64,000 bases of DNA from Megamerina dolium (GCA_963854835.1 OY978525.1:53689448-53753447); one strand, 5' to 3'. Positions 43,567-56,178 are shown, counted from the stretch's first letter. Made by a program: numbers and translations. The notes: generated by a model from the sequence alone, not told the origin.

Positions 43567-44186
43567 TTCAGCGGAGAGCGGGAACTAAAGCCGGTGGGCT
43601 TGCTGCGTCTGGTTCACTTGCCTATGAGGTAGTACTGGCGGATAGAGGTGTGATGATTGTGATGTTGCTGGGGTTGATGTTGCAATATAAAACACACACT
43701 TCTATTTCACTTTTAATATTACACTTTATTTAAATTAAACTTAAAATGTATTTATAATAATCGGGAGTAAGATATTTTGCACGCTGCCTGAGAACTTGGG
43801 TTTTTGTTTATTTTTAATAATTTTCAAATTTTTGTAGCTTCGGGAATCGCACACTCCTTTTCTTAGGTAGTTGATTAGCCACAATAATCAAAACAAAAAA
43901 AAACCACCCAAAACAAGAAGAGGAGAAAACACATGGAGAGTGGGATGGAGAGAGTGGAGAATAGGAAAAATTAAACATGTGGGTTGAGAGCGAGAGGGTG
44001 GAGAAACGGGAAAAAGAAATATACGGAGAGAGAGAGAGAGAGAGAAAGGAAAATAAAACAGTACTGGGATATGATAGGAATGGGAAGAGTTAGCAGCACT
44101 GGTGGTGCCAGATCACCACTCAACCCATTCCCTCATTTTAGGGGGGAAAGTACCCAAGTAGGCGCAAATTCAATCTGACGTAGACA
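43567..44186. other. unassigned sequence with a GA-rich stretch
   Basis: No protein frame. 43900-44060 is strongly purine-rich (GGAGAGTGGGATGGAGAGAG, then (GA)n near 44025-44044). GGGGGGAAAGTACCCAAGTA at 44140 looks like a polypurine tract next to an LTR end. Whether this is an LTR remnant is undecided. Confidence 0.35.
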
Positions 44187-45488
<1,302 letters not shown>

Positions 45489-47036
45489 TCCGCCAGTGGA
45501 GGAAATTGCCCGATAACCCCAATTACAGATGATGGTGTTGATGTTCCACCACCCGACTATGACGAGGTTGAAACGGCCATTTTAAGGCTGAAGAGCAACA
45601 AAGCTGCAGGTGCTGATGGCCCCTCTGCCGAGTTGTTTAAGACCGGAGGCGATGAGCTGCTCACCTGCATGCACCAGCTCATAAGCAGAATATAGTCGGA
45701 TGAAAGCATGCCTGATGATTGGAGGCTCAGTGTTCTCTGTCCTGTTCATAAAAAAGGAGACCCCACAATTTGCGCCAACTACCGTGGAATAAGTCTCCTG
45801 AGCATCGCATACAAGGTTCTATCGAGCGTACTGTGTGATAGGTTGAAGCCTATGCTCAGCAACCTGATTGGACCGTATCAGTGTGGCTTCAGACCTGGTA
45901 AATCCACCATCGACCAGATTTTCACACTGCTCCAAATCCTGGAGAAGACCCAAGAAAAACAGATCGACACACACCACCTATTTGTTGATTATAAAGCCGC
46001 TTCCGACAGTCCGGTAAGGGATTACCTCTACGCAACAATGTCTGAGTTCGGTATTCCTGCAAAGCTCATTCGACTTTGTAGAATGACACTGCATAACTCC
46101 TGTTGTGCAGTGAAAATTGGGAAAGACCTCTCCGCACCGTTTAGTACCGAACGGGGTTTCAGACAAGGTAATTCGTTATCGTGCGACTTCTTCAATCGTA
46201 TTATGGAGAAAATAATGCGAGCTGCTGATCTACGACATAATGGTACTATCTTCAACAAAAGTGTCATGCTGTTAGCGTATGCCGACGATATTGACATAAT
46301 CGGCATGAACACGCGAGCAGTCAGTGCGGCATTGTCAGAGTTGGAAACAGAGTCGCGTGGGATGGGTCTTACGGTGAACGAGGGCAAGACGAAGTATCTA
46401 GTGTCAACAAACAAAGAGTCCCGGCGTCTTGGACATCACGGCATTGCTGACAACAACGCTTTTGAAGTAGTAAGGGACTTTGTCTATCTTGGAACCAGCA
46501 TCAACAACTGTAATGACGTCAGCCTGAAGATCATGCTTAGGATAACTCTTGCTAACAGGAGTTACTTTGGACTGAGTAAGCAATTGAGAAGTCGAGCCCT
46601 CTCTCGAAGAATGAAAACTACACTCTACAAATCTCTCATCATACCTCTCCTAACATATGGTGTTGAAGCCTGGACAATTTCCACCTCGGATAAGCGCATG
46701 CTTGGAGTTTTCGAGAGAAAAGTCCTACGCAAGATCTTTGAACCTATTTGCGTTGGTGGCGAGTACCGAATAAGGTACAATCATGAGCTGTACGAGCTGT
46801 ATGCCGATATTGACATAGTAAAGCGCATCAAAATCCAGCGGTTGCTCTGGCTAGGTCATGTCAAGCGAATAGAAGAACACGCTTTAGCTGAGAAGGTGTT
46901 ATATTCGGAACCCGCTGGAGGACGGCGCAGAAGAGGAAGACCAAACCTCAGGTGGAAAGACCAAGTACTGGAGAACCTGACGGCGCTTGGAAAATCTAAC
47001 TGGCGCCAGCTAGCGAAGAACAGAGATGGCTGGCGA
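45489..47036 (+). pseudogene. RTE-like LINE copy D, reverse transcriptase region only
   Basis: Starts in the linker ([20 protein letters not shown]), has an in-frame TAG near 45692 (SRI*SDESM), then an open frame from 45708 with the complete [34 protein letters not shown] (S where other copies have F), [32 protein letters not shown]. The normal 3' end is missing. After GGCTGGCGAAG the sequence folds back on itself (47018-47050) and continues into unrelated DNA. Confidence 0.9.
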
Positions 47037-47050
47037 AGCCATCTCTGTTC
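47018..47050. repeat. fold-back hairpin at the broken end of RTE copy D
   Basis: GAACAGAGATGGCT (47018-47031), five-base loop GGCGA, then the exact reverse complement AGCCATCTCTGTTC (47037-47050). Other copies continue GAAGCATGTTATTTTCGG here, so the second arm was created by a fold-back event. Confidence 0.85.
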
Positions 47051-47325
47051 TGATCTGAATAATCACCTTCCTTCAACTCATGTTTGCAGTGTAGCTACAT
47101 ATATAATTCAGGTATAAATATATTACGGTTCTATATGTATGAATATAGACTTTTACAATTCGTACAATCCGAAAACAAACGAAAATCATTTGCTTTCGTT
47201 ACCTTGGAGCCATGGTGTAGGATTCCATTAAAAAAAAAGCATTCATTGACTTTTATGCGTCATTTTGCTGCTGATGAATCTGCAGGAGCTGTACGAGTTT
47301 AGTATTGTACGAGTTTCGTGTATAC
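47051..47325. other. unassigned spacer
   Basis: No recognisable feature. It contains a GTACGAGTTTAGTATTGTAC phrase only. Confidence 0.35.
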
Positions 47326-47612
47326 TCAACCTACGGCACATCTCCTGTAATACAACTGATTCGAAATTACGACCTTGGTCGATACATCAAAACGAGTAAT
47401 CCATCGGGTGAGCAATATTTCGTCAACTGTACTAGCTTCTTGATTTGAAATAGGGTACACCTCAGACAATATACTGAAATAGTCTATAACCCCCAGACCA
47501 TACTTGTTCCCTGCGTTGCTTGTTGGAAATGGTGCAATTCGCTCAAATGGAGCTCTCACACTTTCCCTCGACTTTTCTTAGTGGGACATATGTCCATTGC
47601 ATAGTGTTCACA
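47326..47612 (-). pseudogene. Ty3/gypsy integrase core fragment
   Basis: Minus-strand frames give APFERIA, PFPTSNAGNKYGLGVIDYFS and SEVYPISNQEASTVDEILLT followed by WITRFDVSTKVVISNQ. This is the N-terminal half of a gypsy integrase core of the 412/mdg1 kind. The DNA closely matches part of the gypsy element at 54240-54440 (CTTCTTGATTTG, GCGTTGCTTGTTGGAAATGG). It is bounded on the right by RTE copy E. Confidence 0.8.
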
Positions 47613-48290
47613 CGGCGTCTCGGACAGCACGTCACTGTTGACAATTATGCTTTTGAAGTAGTAAGGGACTTTGTCTATCTTGGGACCAGCATTAACAGCA
47701 GTAATGACGTCAGCCTGGAGATAATGCGAAGGATCACTCCTGTAAACAGGTGCTACTTTGGGCAAAGTAAGCAATTGAGAAGTCGAGCCCTCCCTAGAAG
47801 GACGAAAACTACACTCTACAAGTCTCTCATCATGCCTGTCCTAACATATGGCGCTGAAGCCTGGGCAATTTCCACCTCGGATGAACGAATGCTTGGAGTT
47901 TTCGAGAGAAAAGTTCTACACAAGAACTTTGGACCTATTTGCGTTGGTGGCGAGTACCGAATAAGGTACAACCATGAACTGTACGAGATGTATGCCGATA
48001 TTGGCATAGTAAAGCGCATCAAAATCCAGCGGTTGCGCTGGCTAGGTCATGTCGAGCGAATGGAAGAACACGCTCCAGCTAAGAAGGTGTTATATTCGGA
48101 ACCCGATGAAGGACGACGGAAAAGAGGAAGACCTAACCTCCGGTGGAAAGCCCAAGTACTGGAGAACCTGCCGGCGTTTGGAATTTCTAATTGGCGCCAA
48201 CTAGCAAAGAACAGCAATGGCTGGCGAAGCATGTTATTTTCGGCCTAAATCTACTTTCGGTTGTCATGTCCACATAAGTAAGTAAGTAGG
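47613..48290 (+). pseudogene. RTE-like LINE copy E, 3' end
   Basis: The 5'-truncated copy begins at [17 protein letters not shown] and keeps the C-terminal domain ([29 protein letters not shown], the ending SMLFSA and stop near 48248). It has the short 3' UTR and the TAAGTAAGTAAGTAGG tail, which runs straight into (TA)n at 48291. Confidence 0.92.
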
Positions 48291-48610
<320 letters not shown>

Positions 48611-48624
48611 CAAATATGTATAAA

Positions 48625-48822
48625 GTGGGTGCCGTAGCTCAGTGGTTAGTGTGTTCGCCTTCTGATCTGTAGGTCGTGGTTCAATCCCGGCTGATGTATA
48701 ACAAATTTAATATCGATAAGATTTTTCTTTCGAACGGTACCCATTTGTCGACAAGCAATTGGCAATTCTTTCGACAGTAACAACTTGCCATGAAAAAGCT
48801 TCTAAAAAGAACTCTGTGACAC
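48625..48822 (+). mobile_element. tRNA-derived SINE with pol III promoter head
   Basis: GTGGGTGCCGTAGCTCAGTG starts a tRNA-like head with an A box (TAGCTCAGTGGTTAG, 48635-48649) and a B box (GGTTCAATCCC, 48678-48688) at the correct spacing. A body follows with TCGAACGGTACCCATTTGTC and AAAAAGCTTCTAAAAAGAAC, shared with the copies at 11770 and 55711. The 3' part is missing. It is not a tRNA gene: the acceptor stem does not close and the sequence recurs as an interspersed repeat. Confidence 0.85.
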
Positions 48823-49009
48823 AATAAGAGTGGACGTGTTTTGGATCTCTCCTTTAATAGAGTTAAATAAATAATAGATTTCGGTTTAAAAAGTTAAATA
48901 AATTGTACAAGTGCATTATCAAAAAAATCAGTTGATACACACTGCACACTGCACAAGTAACAGTGCAAATCTCTTGCCTGCAAATATTCCTTACTCTAAC
49001 ACTACATCA

Positions 49010-50432
49010 AATTTGGCAACAACAAACTCATGTCCAATCACATCAAATACAGATAAAAAAATAATTTGTTCTCTCTAGATGTACTATCTCTCTCTATACC
49101 GTGGAGTCTACAAAGCGCTTCTCCTGCTGTAACACCAACAGCAACAACATCAAAACAAACATAACCGCCTGTCTACTGAAAAGCTTGACCCAGTAGTAAA
49201 AGCAACTAGTGCGATGACTATTACAGAACCAGTTGCTGTTCAAACTGGAATTGATCGCTACATTGCTGTTGTAAAGCGAAAAGGTTGTCCCCAAAATTCA
49301 AAACAAATGAATTCGAAAAAAATTCAGAAGCAGAACACTACTCCTAGTAGTTCGGAAAATAGATACGTACGGCTTTCAAGTGATAAAATTGACGAAAATA
49401 TTATCCCCAAGAAAAATTTCAAACCTCCACCCATTTTCCTAAGAGAACATAACGCAGATAAACTGATTTCTAGAATAACAAGCCTCATAGGACCAAAAAA
49501 TTTTCACGTTGTCCCTATTCGTAAAGGCCAAATTGAAGAAACGAAAGTGAAAATTTATAGCGAAACTCATTATCGCAAAGTAAATGCATAATTTGATGAT
49601 GGAAAAAACAATTACTACACATATCAGCTAAAAAGTACTAAGAGCTTAATTGTTGTACTCAAAGGAGTCGAACCCAACGTTGATATTAATGAAATCAAAC
49701 TCGCTCTTCAGGAAGAAGGGTTTCAAGCCAAAACGGTATTCAGTATTATCAACAAGAACAATATACCTCAAAGGTTGCATTGCATTGAAATCCAACCTGA
49801 AACAAAAACCTAAAAAAAGGTGAAGTACACCCCAAATATAAAATAAAATCACAATCGAAGAACCCCATAAGAGAATTGGACATCGTCAGTACAGCAACCG
49901 CCAAGAGTATGGACATACTAAGATATATTGTACCCTGCCAGCTGCTTGTGTAATTTGTGGAGATCTTCATAAATCAAACATATGCCCAAAGTCTAAAGGC
50001 GATGCTAGCATGAAGAAGTCCAGCAATTGTGGAGGTAATCACACCGCAAATTATAGAGGCTGCCCCGTATAAACAACCCTAAAGCTAAATTTCTCTTCTA
50101 GCAAAAAACCTCTAAAACCAGTTGACCAAACTCAGATAGCCAACTCAAGTAAGAGACAAAATCTTGATGCAACACAATTCTTCTCTGCAATCCCAAACAA
50201 GAATCAAACCAATTAATACGCTAGCGTGTTAAAACAAAACCCACACCAACAAAGCAATGTAAATAATGAGCAGAAACACTCACTGCCCACCCAACAGCCA
50301 AATACCCTTGAACATTTGCTTCAAACATTAATTCAGAATATGAACCAATTCATGAACTCAATGCAAACAATGATGCAAGAAATGATGAAAAATCAATCAA
50401 TGTTACTCCAAACATTGCTATCCAGACCATGA
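49010..50432 (+). pseudogene. Jockey copy 3 ORF1
   Basis: The best frame starts at 49214 (MTITEPVAVQTGIDRYIAVV) and has NFKPPPIFLREHNADKLISR, GPKNFHVVPIRKGQIEETKV, NNYYTYQLKSTKSLIVVLKG and VDINEIKLALQEEGFQAKTV. Zinc knuckles follow (EYGHTKIYCTLPAACVICGD, CPKSKGD, CGGNHTANYRGC), then a Met/Gln tail (MNQFMNSMQTMMQEMMKNQ) ending with TGA at 50430-50432. Several stops and frame shifts occur (49589, 49812, near 49900). In Jockey elements ORF1 binds the element RNA. Confidence 0.88.
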
Positions 50433-52680
50433 GTTGTCTCAAGATATGCCACTGGCACGCCAACGGCTTAAGCTAGCACCGTTTGGAGCTAATTCAATTC
50501 CATTTCCCTTAATAACTCCAAAAGGCAGAAGACTATGCTCAATCATTACTAACCACCGCTACAATGTTATCTCAAATGGTCAACCGACATATTGACCGAC
50601 GGACAAGAGGAAGATACCCGATCTCATAGACCTTGGAGTCGCCAAAGGTTTGTAGATGGATAATATCTCCACAGAATGTAATTAGATCTCTCATCTGACC
50701 GCTCACCCACGGTAAGATTTATAAAATCACCAAGCCCCCAAGGCAATTGGGTTAGAAAGAAAATAGGCTGGTTGAAATTCAAGAAATATGTAAATTCCCA
50801 TCTTTCTCTAAGTACTGTATTAAGAAATGGACACGATGTATATTCAGCACTCGAAAAATTCAACCAGTTGCTCTCATTAGCTATCAGCTCAGCCACCTGC
50901 ACAAGTGTATGCAAGAAATCAAACTATAGCCCATACACACCATCCGACATCGAATGGCTAGTAAGACAGAAAAGAAGACTCCGAAGGTAATGGCAACAAT
51001 TCAGATCACCGAATCTGAAAACACAGCTGCAGCACTGCACTCGAAAGTTAAAGCAAGTCCTAAAAAATAAAAACAACAAAGAGTTGGAAGAGCACATAGC
51101 CAAATTAACACCTGGTGAAGCGTCAGACTACTCTTTGTGGAAATCAGCAAAAAACTCAAATCGGCCAATTCTCACTGATTCTTCCATCCGTTTGAGTGAC
51201 GGTAATTGGGAGAAGGGTTTGGCTTTTGCAAACCACTTAAAAAGTGTGTTTACACCCAATCCACCCTCTACACAGTTCTCATTACCAAAATTAATTTCTC
51301 AACCTTGCTCAATAACGCTCAAAATTAAAAAAAGGACATATTCAAAGAAATTTATAAAGATTTAAACCCAAAAAAATCACCTGGTCTAGATAAAATTACC
51401 GGTAAAATGATAAAGGAGCTACCTCCGGCTTCAGTAATTCATCTCATGCACATTTTCAATGCTATCCTTCGTATTAAACACTATCCAAAATGCTGGAAAA
51501 CTTCAAAAATTATTATGATAGCAAAACCAGGAAAATACCCTACAAAAGTTGCATCGTACAGACCTATCAGTCTCCTGCCTCTACTCTCTAAAGTATTCGA
51601 AAAGCTACTTGTCATGAATATAACTCCATTTATTAATCTCAACCAACTGATTCCCCAACATTAGTTATGATTTAGAAAACAGCACGGCACAATAGAACAA
51701 GTCCACCGTATTGTAACTTTGATAAGGAACACTTTTGAAGAAAAAAAGTATTGCTCAGCTGTCTTTCTTGATATCACTCAAGCTTTAGATAAAGTATGGC
51801 ACGATGGCCTTATTTACAAACTCAAGCTATTACTGCCTGCAAATGTCTCCTCATTGCTTAGTAGCTACCTCACGAAAAGACAATTTCTCGTACATAACAA
51901 GGATTATACAACAAATCCATTGGATATTCACGCTGGCGTTCCTCAAGGAAGCGTTTTGGGCCCCTTACTGTATCTCTTATACACTTCAGATATGCCCAAC
52001 AATAACTATACATTTATGTCGACCTTTGCTGATGATACGGCAATATTGTGCTCTCGCTCTAACCCCATAGAAGCTACTAAACTCCTGCAGACTCATATCG
52101 ATTCTCTCGAAATCTGGCTAGCAAAATGGCGTATAAAAGTCAATGAATCAAAGAGCGTACATGTAACCTTCACGCTAAGGCCAGATACATGTAACCCACA
52201 TAAATAAATGGCAAATCAGTTCCACAATGTTCCTCAACAAAGTACTTGGGTATTCACCTTGACAGAAGGCTGACCTGGAACAATCACATAGAGGCAAAGA
52301 AAACTCAGATCAAGCTCAAAGTTGAATCTCGAATACAAAGTGCTATTATATAAAGTAATACTGAAGCCAATCTGGATTTATGGTATTCAGTTATGATGCA
52401 CTGCATCTCCCTCAAATACCCTCAAATATCGAAAAATTGCAGCGAATACAATCCAAGTGCCTGCGAATTATTGTAAACGCGCCTTGGTATATGAGGAACG
52501 TTAACATCCATCGAGATTTGAATGTACCCACAATTTCTGAGGAAGTTGCAAAGTCCTGCAAAAACTACATTCAAAAATTACACAACCATTCAAATCCCCT
52601 TGCTAGGCAATTGCTGCTGATCATAGACCATCGGCGACTAAAAATAAATGGCACATTGAATACGCTGTGTAACTGCTAAG
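50429..52680 (+). pseudogene. Jockey copy 3 ORF2
   Basis: ATG at 50429 overlaps the ORF1 TGA as ATGA. After MSCLKICHWHANGL the endonuclease jumps to TPKGRRLCSIITN, so most of that domain is deleted. GQPTYWPTDK, QKRRLRR, LNPKKSPGLDKITGKMIKE and SYRPISLLPLLSKVFEKLL follow. The active site TFADDTAILCSRSNP is near 52021. C-terminal NAPWYMRNVNIHRDLNVPTI ends at LNTLCNC with TAA near 52677. Stops at 50988, 51662 and 51670 and several frame changes make it dead. Confidence 0.9.
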
Positions 52681-52771
52681 CCTCGCGACTCAACAAATTG
52701 TGATGGAACAACGGCAATATCACATAATTTTAAGTTAGTTTGTAAGACTTGAATACTTATTGTGAGTTTCT

Positions 52772-53155
52772 ACGAATGGTAGCTCAGCTTTTTTCGTGTA
52801 ACATGTTTAGCTTGGTCTATAGTTTAACCATAAATCGACTTACAAACGAACAACGATTGCAGAGTATTGAATTGATTATTGAACCAACACACATATGTAG
52901 AGTCCAGATAGATGAACATATCGCAGCTGTATCCAACAGTGTTATTGATGACCGTGAATTATCGATTTATTTGTGAGATACCGGCCGATATGTTGGAGAG
53001 AGTATGCCAAAATTGGACCCAGCGTATGAAGCATTTGAGACGCAGCCGCGGTCAACATTTACATGAAATCATCTTTAAACATTGAATGATATAGATCATT
53101 CTATCGACTCAAATAAAGATTTCATACATTTCTCTAAATTTTATGTGTTTTGTTT
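52772..53155 (+). pseudogene. internally deleted Tc1/mariner-superfamily element (DUF4817-type)
   Basis: A start segment RLTNEQRLQSIELI (the DUF4817-like N-terminus) is followed by VQIDEHIAAVSNSVIDDREL. It then passes directly to the C-terminus EIPADMLERVCQNWTQRMKH with RSRGQHLHEIIFKH and TGA-AAT near 53086. These three pieces belong to one transposase family common in insects, with the whole catalytic core missing. The 3' untranslated tail (AAATAAAGATTTCATACATT) also fits that family. At about 380 bp it is a MITE-like deletion derivative. Confidence 0.78.
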
Positions 53156-53519
53156 TTAAATCAAATCCGAATCACCCTGTAGATTTTCGATGACGTGTTC
53201 TTGGCGAGCCGAACCTTCCTGAATTTCCATACGCAATTCACTAATAACGCCTTCTTGACGAACCGAATGTTCTTCAAACTTGGAGTCAATATGAGAGGCA
53301 TTTTCTAGTAGTTGTTGTTGCTGCTGTTGTATCATGGCATTCATGAAATCCATGAGTTGACTACTCGAATCTTTCTTGCTCTCTTTCTTAACCTCACCAG
53401 CAGTTCCGCCTTTACAGCTGATGACGATAGATTTATCTCCACCAACAATTTTTTAAGCTGGTCCACTTTTAGTTGGTCAATTTTCACAATCTTATCAGCA
53501 TTCCACTTCTGACACCAAT
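53156..53519 (-). pseudogene. gypsy gag N-terminus and leader
   Basis: After the primer-binding site (TGGTGTCAGAAGTGG in minus, 53517-53503, leucine-tRNA-like), the frame reads KIVKIDQLKVDQLKKLLVEI with AVKAELLVRLRKRA, a SAP-like helix pair found at the start of many fly gypsy gags. After a frame shift it continues as a Gln-rich coiled segment (MIQQQQQQLLENASHIDSKF) with two related units RQEGVISELRMEIQE and RQEHVIENLQGDS. It ends where the DUF4817-type element begins. Confidence 0.72.
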
Positions 53520-53771
53520 TGTTACGTTTGTTTTGTAAACTTTTAATTCTATTCGAATCAACCCTGTTCGATCATTATTCTGTATTATTCTGTAAATAAT
53601 AACTGCAACACTTCTTTTGCACTAACTATATACAACAACAATTTATTTAATCAACTATCTACAACCACTCTTTAATTTAACTTGCTACAGCGAGATGTTG
53701 CTTCTATCACTTTCGGAATCGAATTGATTTATTTGTCTACAAACTAGCTCTATTTACACTCCGTGGCAACA
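53520..53771 (-). repeat. gypsy LTR, middle copy
   Basis: On the plus strand it runs TGTTACGTTTG to GTGGCAACA, so in minus orientation TGTTGCC...CGTAACA, 252 bp. It matches the interrupted LTR at 55643-56178 over CGAATCAACCCTGTTCGATC, ATATACAACAAC and GAATCGAATTGATTTATTTG. Divergence between the two is considerable, so the element is old. Confidence 0.75.
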
Positions 53772-53845
53772 ATGCAGAATCTTCCGTTATCGTAATCGAG
53801 TTTCTTATCTTTTTTTTCTCTTTGGCTTGTCCTGGTTATCGCCTA

Positions 53846-54751
53846 TTAGTGATGAACAATCATCGATACTCGTGACACTGAACTCCTCTTAACCTTGTTC
53901 GTCCCAAGTTTCTGTACTTCCCGCGCAAGCCGCTTCACGTGCACTACTTTAAATTTTGCCCTTTTTTTCCATGCACGTTGAATGCGATACACTACTTCAT
54001 TAATCTTTGATATTACCTTATATAGTCCTTCCCAATGAGTCTGTAGTTTAAGAGACCGGCCTTTCTCTCGTTGTGGATTATGAGGCATTACAAGCTCTCC
54101 CTCATAGAATCCTTTTGAATTTACTTTCAAGTCATACCTGGCATTCATCTTATAGCTTATTATCTGCGACCGCTCTCTGATGAACTGATGTACTTTATCC
54201 AAATGTTCCCGCTTTTCGAGTAATCCAGTGGTTGACGAATTCATCCGCAACTGTACTAGCTTCTTGATTTGGAACGGGGTATACTTCAGGCGATTTACTG
54301 AAGTAATCTATAACCACCAGAACATAATTGTTCGCTGCGTTGCTTGTTGGAAATGGTCCAGCTATGTCCATTGCAATTCGCTCAAATGGATCATGTACGG
54401 TGTATTGGTGCAGTTATCTCGACTTTTCTTAGTGGGACGGTTGGCCATTGCACATTGCCTACACTTCAGAATCCAATCATCGTCACGGTCATGGCATCCA
54501 ACCCAATAAAATCGATTCTTTATTTTCTCGACGGTTTTGGTGATGCCCAAATGCCCTCCACTGTTCGAACGCATTATGTTGTTCCTCGCCCCACACAAAT
54601 GGTTTGTCCTTTCTTGTCGAGTCGTGCAGACTTCTGACGATGTTTGCAAATTCATGAACAAATTATCCGTAGTATTCTTCAAACCTCTGGAGCTTCCTAA
54701 CTCGTGAAGATTTGCCGGAATATGCCATTCCTGTACTGCCGTTCTCCTCAT
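53846..54751 (-). pseudogene. gypsy integrase (zinc finger and C-terminal domain)
   Basis: The frame 54751-54362 has the remains of the RT thumb (VQEWHIPANLHELGSSRGL), then the integrase HHCC finger region GGHLGITKTVEKIKNRFYWV with WILKCRQCAMANRPTKKS. The catalytic core is mostly missing; a scrap resembling it lies at 54360-54250. The frame 54250-53846 is the C-terminal domain: VHQFIRERSQIISYKMNARY, LKLQTHWEGLYKVISKINEV, FKVVHVKRLAREVQKLG. The RNase H domain is absent between RT and finger. Confidence 0.85.
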
Positions 54752-54779
54752 TGGTATGTACTCCTTTCGTGATTATTTT

Positions 54780-55560
54780 ATAAACAAGATGTTTAACTTC
54801 TCGCTTGAAAAGTTAACATTTTTTAGGATTCAATTTAAGCCCTGGTGATTGTATACGCTCAAATAATTCAGCTTTTCCAGGTGGTCGTTAAAATCATTAT
54901 CTCATCATGATAATGTCATCGATGTACACCAAGCACGTTTTCCAGTGTAATTCTCTTAGTACACGTTCCATCAAGGGTTTGAAAGTATCCGTCCCATTGT
55001 ATATACCATATGGTATCAGTTAAAATTGCCATAGACCATCGCCAACACTGAAAACTATTTTCTCTTTGTCCTCCTCACCAAGCTCCACTTGCCAGTAGCC
55101 ACTTTGCAGATCAAGAGATGAAAACAACTTTGAACCAGAGGCCGTGTCTCTTATGTTATATTATTAGGCTTTCCGTAATCCACACAGAATCGAGTGCTTC
55201 CAACCTTCTTCTTTACTACCATAACTGGTGTGCTTCATAGACTCGCTGATGGTCCAACAATACCTTCTGCATATCGCTAATAAGCTTAATGGCTTCATCT
55301 CCTTTGGCAAATGGAATTCGTTGTTGATGAAAAGATTGAATTGTAATTCTCTAATAGTTGTAAGACCTTTTCTTTTCGTTGTTAGGTAAGCACACCTGCC
55401 ATTCCGTACATCATCATTCTTCCATCTGAGCTCTTTCCATCTTTCCGCTCTAACAGCTCCTTATCTTCCACTTTTCATCGACGAGCCTTTTTCACAACCA
55501 ACTGCGACAGTAACATCGTGGCAATGATCAATCACAATTCCTTTCTTCACAGCTGTAGAT
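54780..55560 (-). pseudogene. gypsy reverse transcriptase relic
   Basis: Across minus-strand frames: WKVEDKELLERKDGKSSDGR, LPFAKGDEAIKLISDMQKVL, PVMVVKKKVGSTRFCVDYGK, FSSLDLQSGYWQVELGEEDK, IPYGIYNGTDTFKPLMERVL and the active-site block KTCLVYIDDIIMM near 54915. LNPKKC and REVKHLVYKIITKGVHTN follow. The YIDD catalytic pair remains, but the sequence has at least five frame shifts or stops. Confidence 0.82.
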
Positions 55561-55642
55561 GTGTTAGTTGTGTTAGCTTTTTAAGCTGGTCCACTTTTAG
55601 TTGGCCAATTTTCACCATCTTAACAGAATCATACTTCTGACA

Positions 55643-56178
55643 CTACGCGAATCAACCCTGTTCGATCACTGGATTCTGTCAATAACAACTGTAACACTTA
55701 TTTTGTACTATCTAGGTTTAGGTTATTGTGGCTGCCCTCTCTCTGAGAGGACACACTTAGGCAAGAAAGATCCATTGTATTATCAGCGAGTTTCTCTACC
55801 AATACTGTTGTGTGTGTTAAATTTAGACAGCACTAGAAGGAACTACTTATATTAGCCGGCTCCGAACGGCAGATATCTTGTGATATTGGCAAATTGTTAC
55901 TGCCAAAAAAATTGACAATTACTTGCCGTAAAATGTTTTCGATATTAAATTTTCTTATGCTTCAGCCGAGGATTGAACCGACGACCTACAGATTAAAAGA
56001 CGAAAGCACTAGCCACTGAGCTACGGCACCCACTGTACTAGCTATATACAACAACCATTTATTTAATCAATTTACATTTACTCTTTAATTTAGCTCGCTA
56101 TTGTGTGATACTGCCTTTATCATTTGTGGAATCGAATTGATTTATTTGTCAACAAACTAGCCCTATTTATACTCTGTG
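55643..56178 (-). repeat. gypsy LTR split by a SINE
   Basis: TACGCGAATCAACCCTGTTC at the left and ATTTATACTCTGTG at the right match the LTR at 53520-53771. The first few bases (TGTTACG side) are deleted. A SINE (55711-56033) lies inside, flanked by TGTACTA. Confidence 0.72.
55711..56033 (-). mobile_element. tRNA-derived SINE, full-length, minus orientation
   Basis: Reverse complement begins GTGGGTGCCGTAGCTCAGTG with A box near 56023-56009 and B box near 55979-55970, then the body shared with 48625 and 11770 (CGTTCGGAGCCGGCTAATAT, AGTAGTTCCTTCTAGTGCTG). Its 3' end is different: GAGAGAGGGCAGCCACAATA then ACCTAAACCTAGA, a tail resembling another dispersed insect repeat. A 7-base duplication TGTACTA (55704-55710 and 56034-56040) flanks it inside the gypsy LTR. 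Confidence 0.85.

Larger units (their letters stand above)
48823..52771 (+). mobile_element. Jockey LINE copy 3
   Basis: It has ORF1 (to 50432) and ORF2 (50429-52680), same family as copies 2 and 4. The 5' boundary with the SINE is approximate. The 3' end is cut at about 52771, within the sequence that in copy 2 is just upstream of the poly(A), by a small Tc1/mariner-type insertion. The endonuclease is largely deleted. Confidence 0.85.
53156..56178 (-). mobile_element. rearranged Ty3/gypsy element with a shared middle LTR
   Basis: In minus orientation the order is LTR (56178-55643), start of leader (55642-55570), degraded RT (about 55450-54780), integrase (54751-53846), LTR (53771-53520), then again primer site, leader and gag (53519-53156). 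So LTR-internal-LTR-internal share the middle LTR, as in tandem or recombined insertions. Both internal starts contain TTAAGCTGGTCCACTTTTAG. Protease, RNase H and most of gag are deleted in the first unit. RT and integrase resemble the 412/mdg1-Blastopia side of Ty3/gypsy. Confidence 0.8.

Noticed and set aside
43984..44178. A Glu/Arg-rich frame
   Set aside because: It is produced by the (GA)n stretch and has no homologous features.
48631..48703. tRNA gene with A and B boxes
   Set aside because: The head recurs as an interspersed repeat with a common body, the acceptor arms do not pair well, and no CCA-side structure is evident. It is better read as a SINE promoter.
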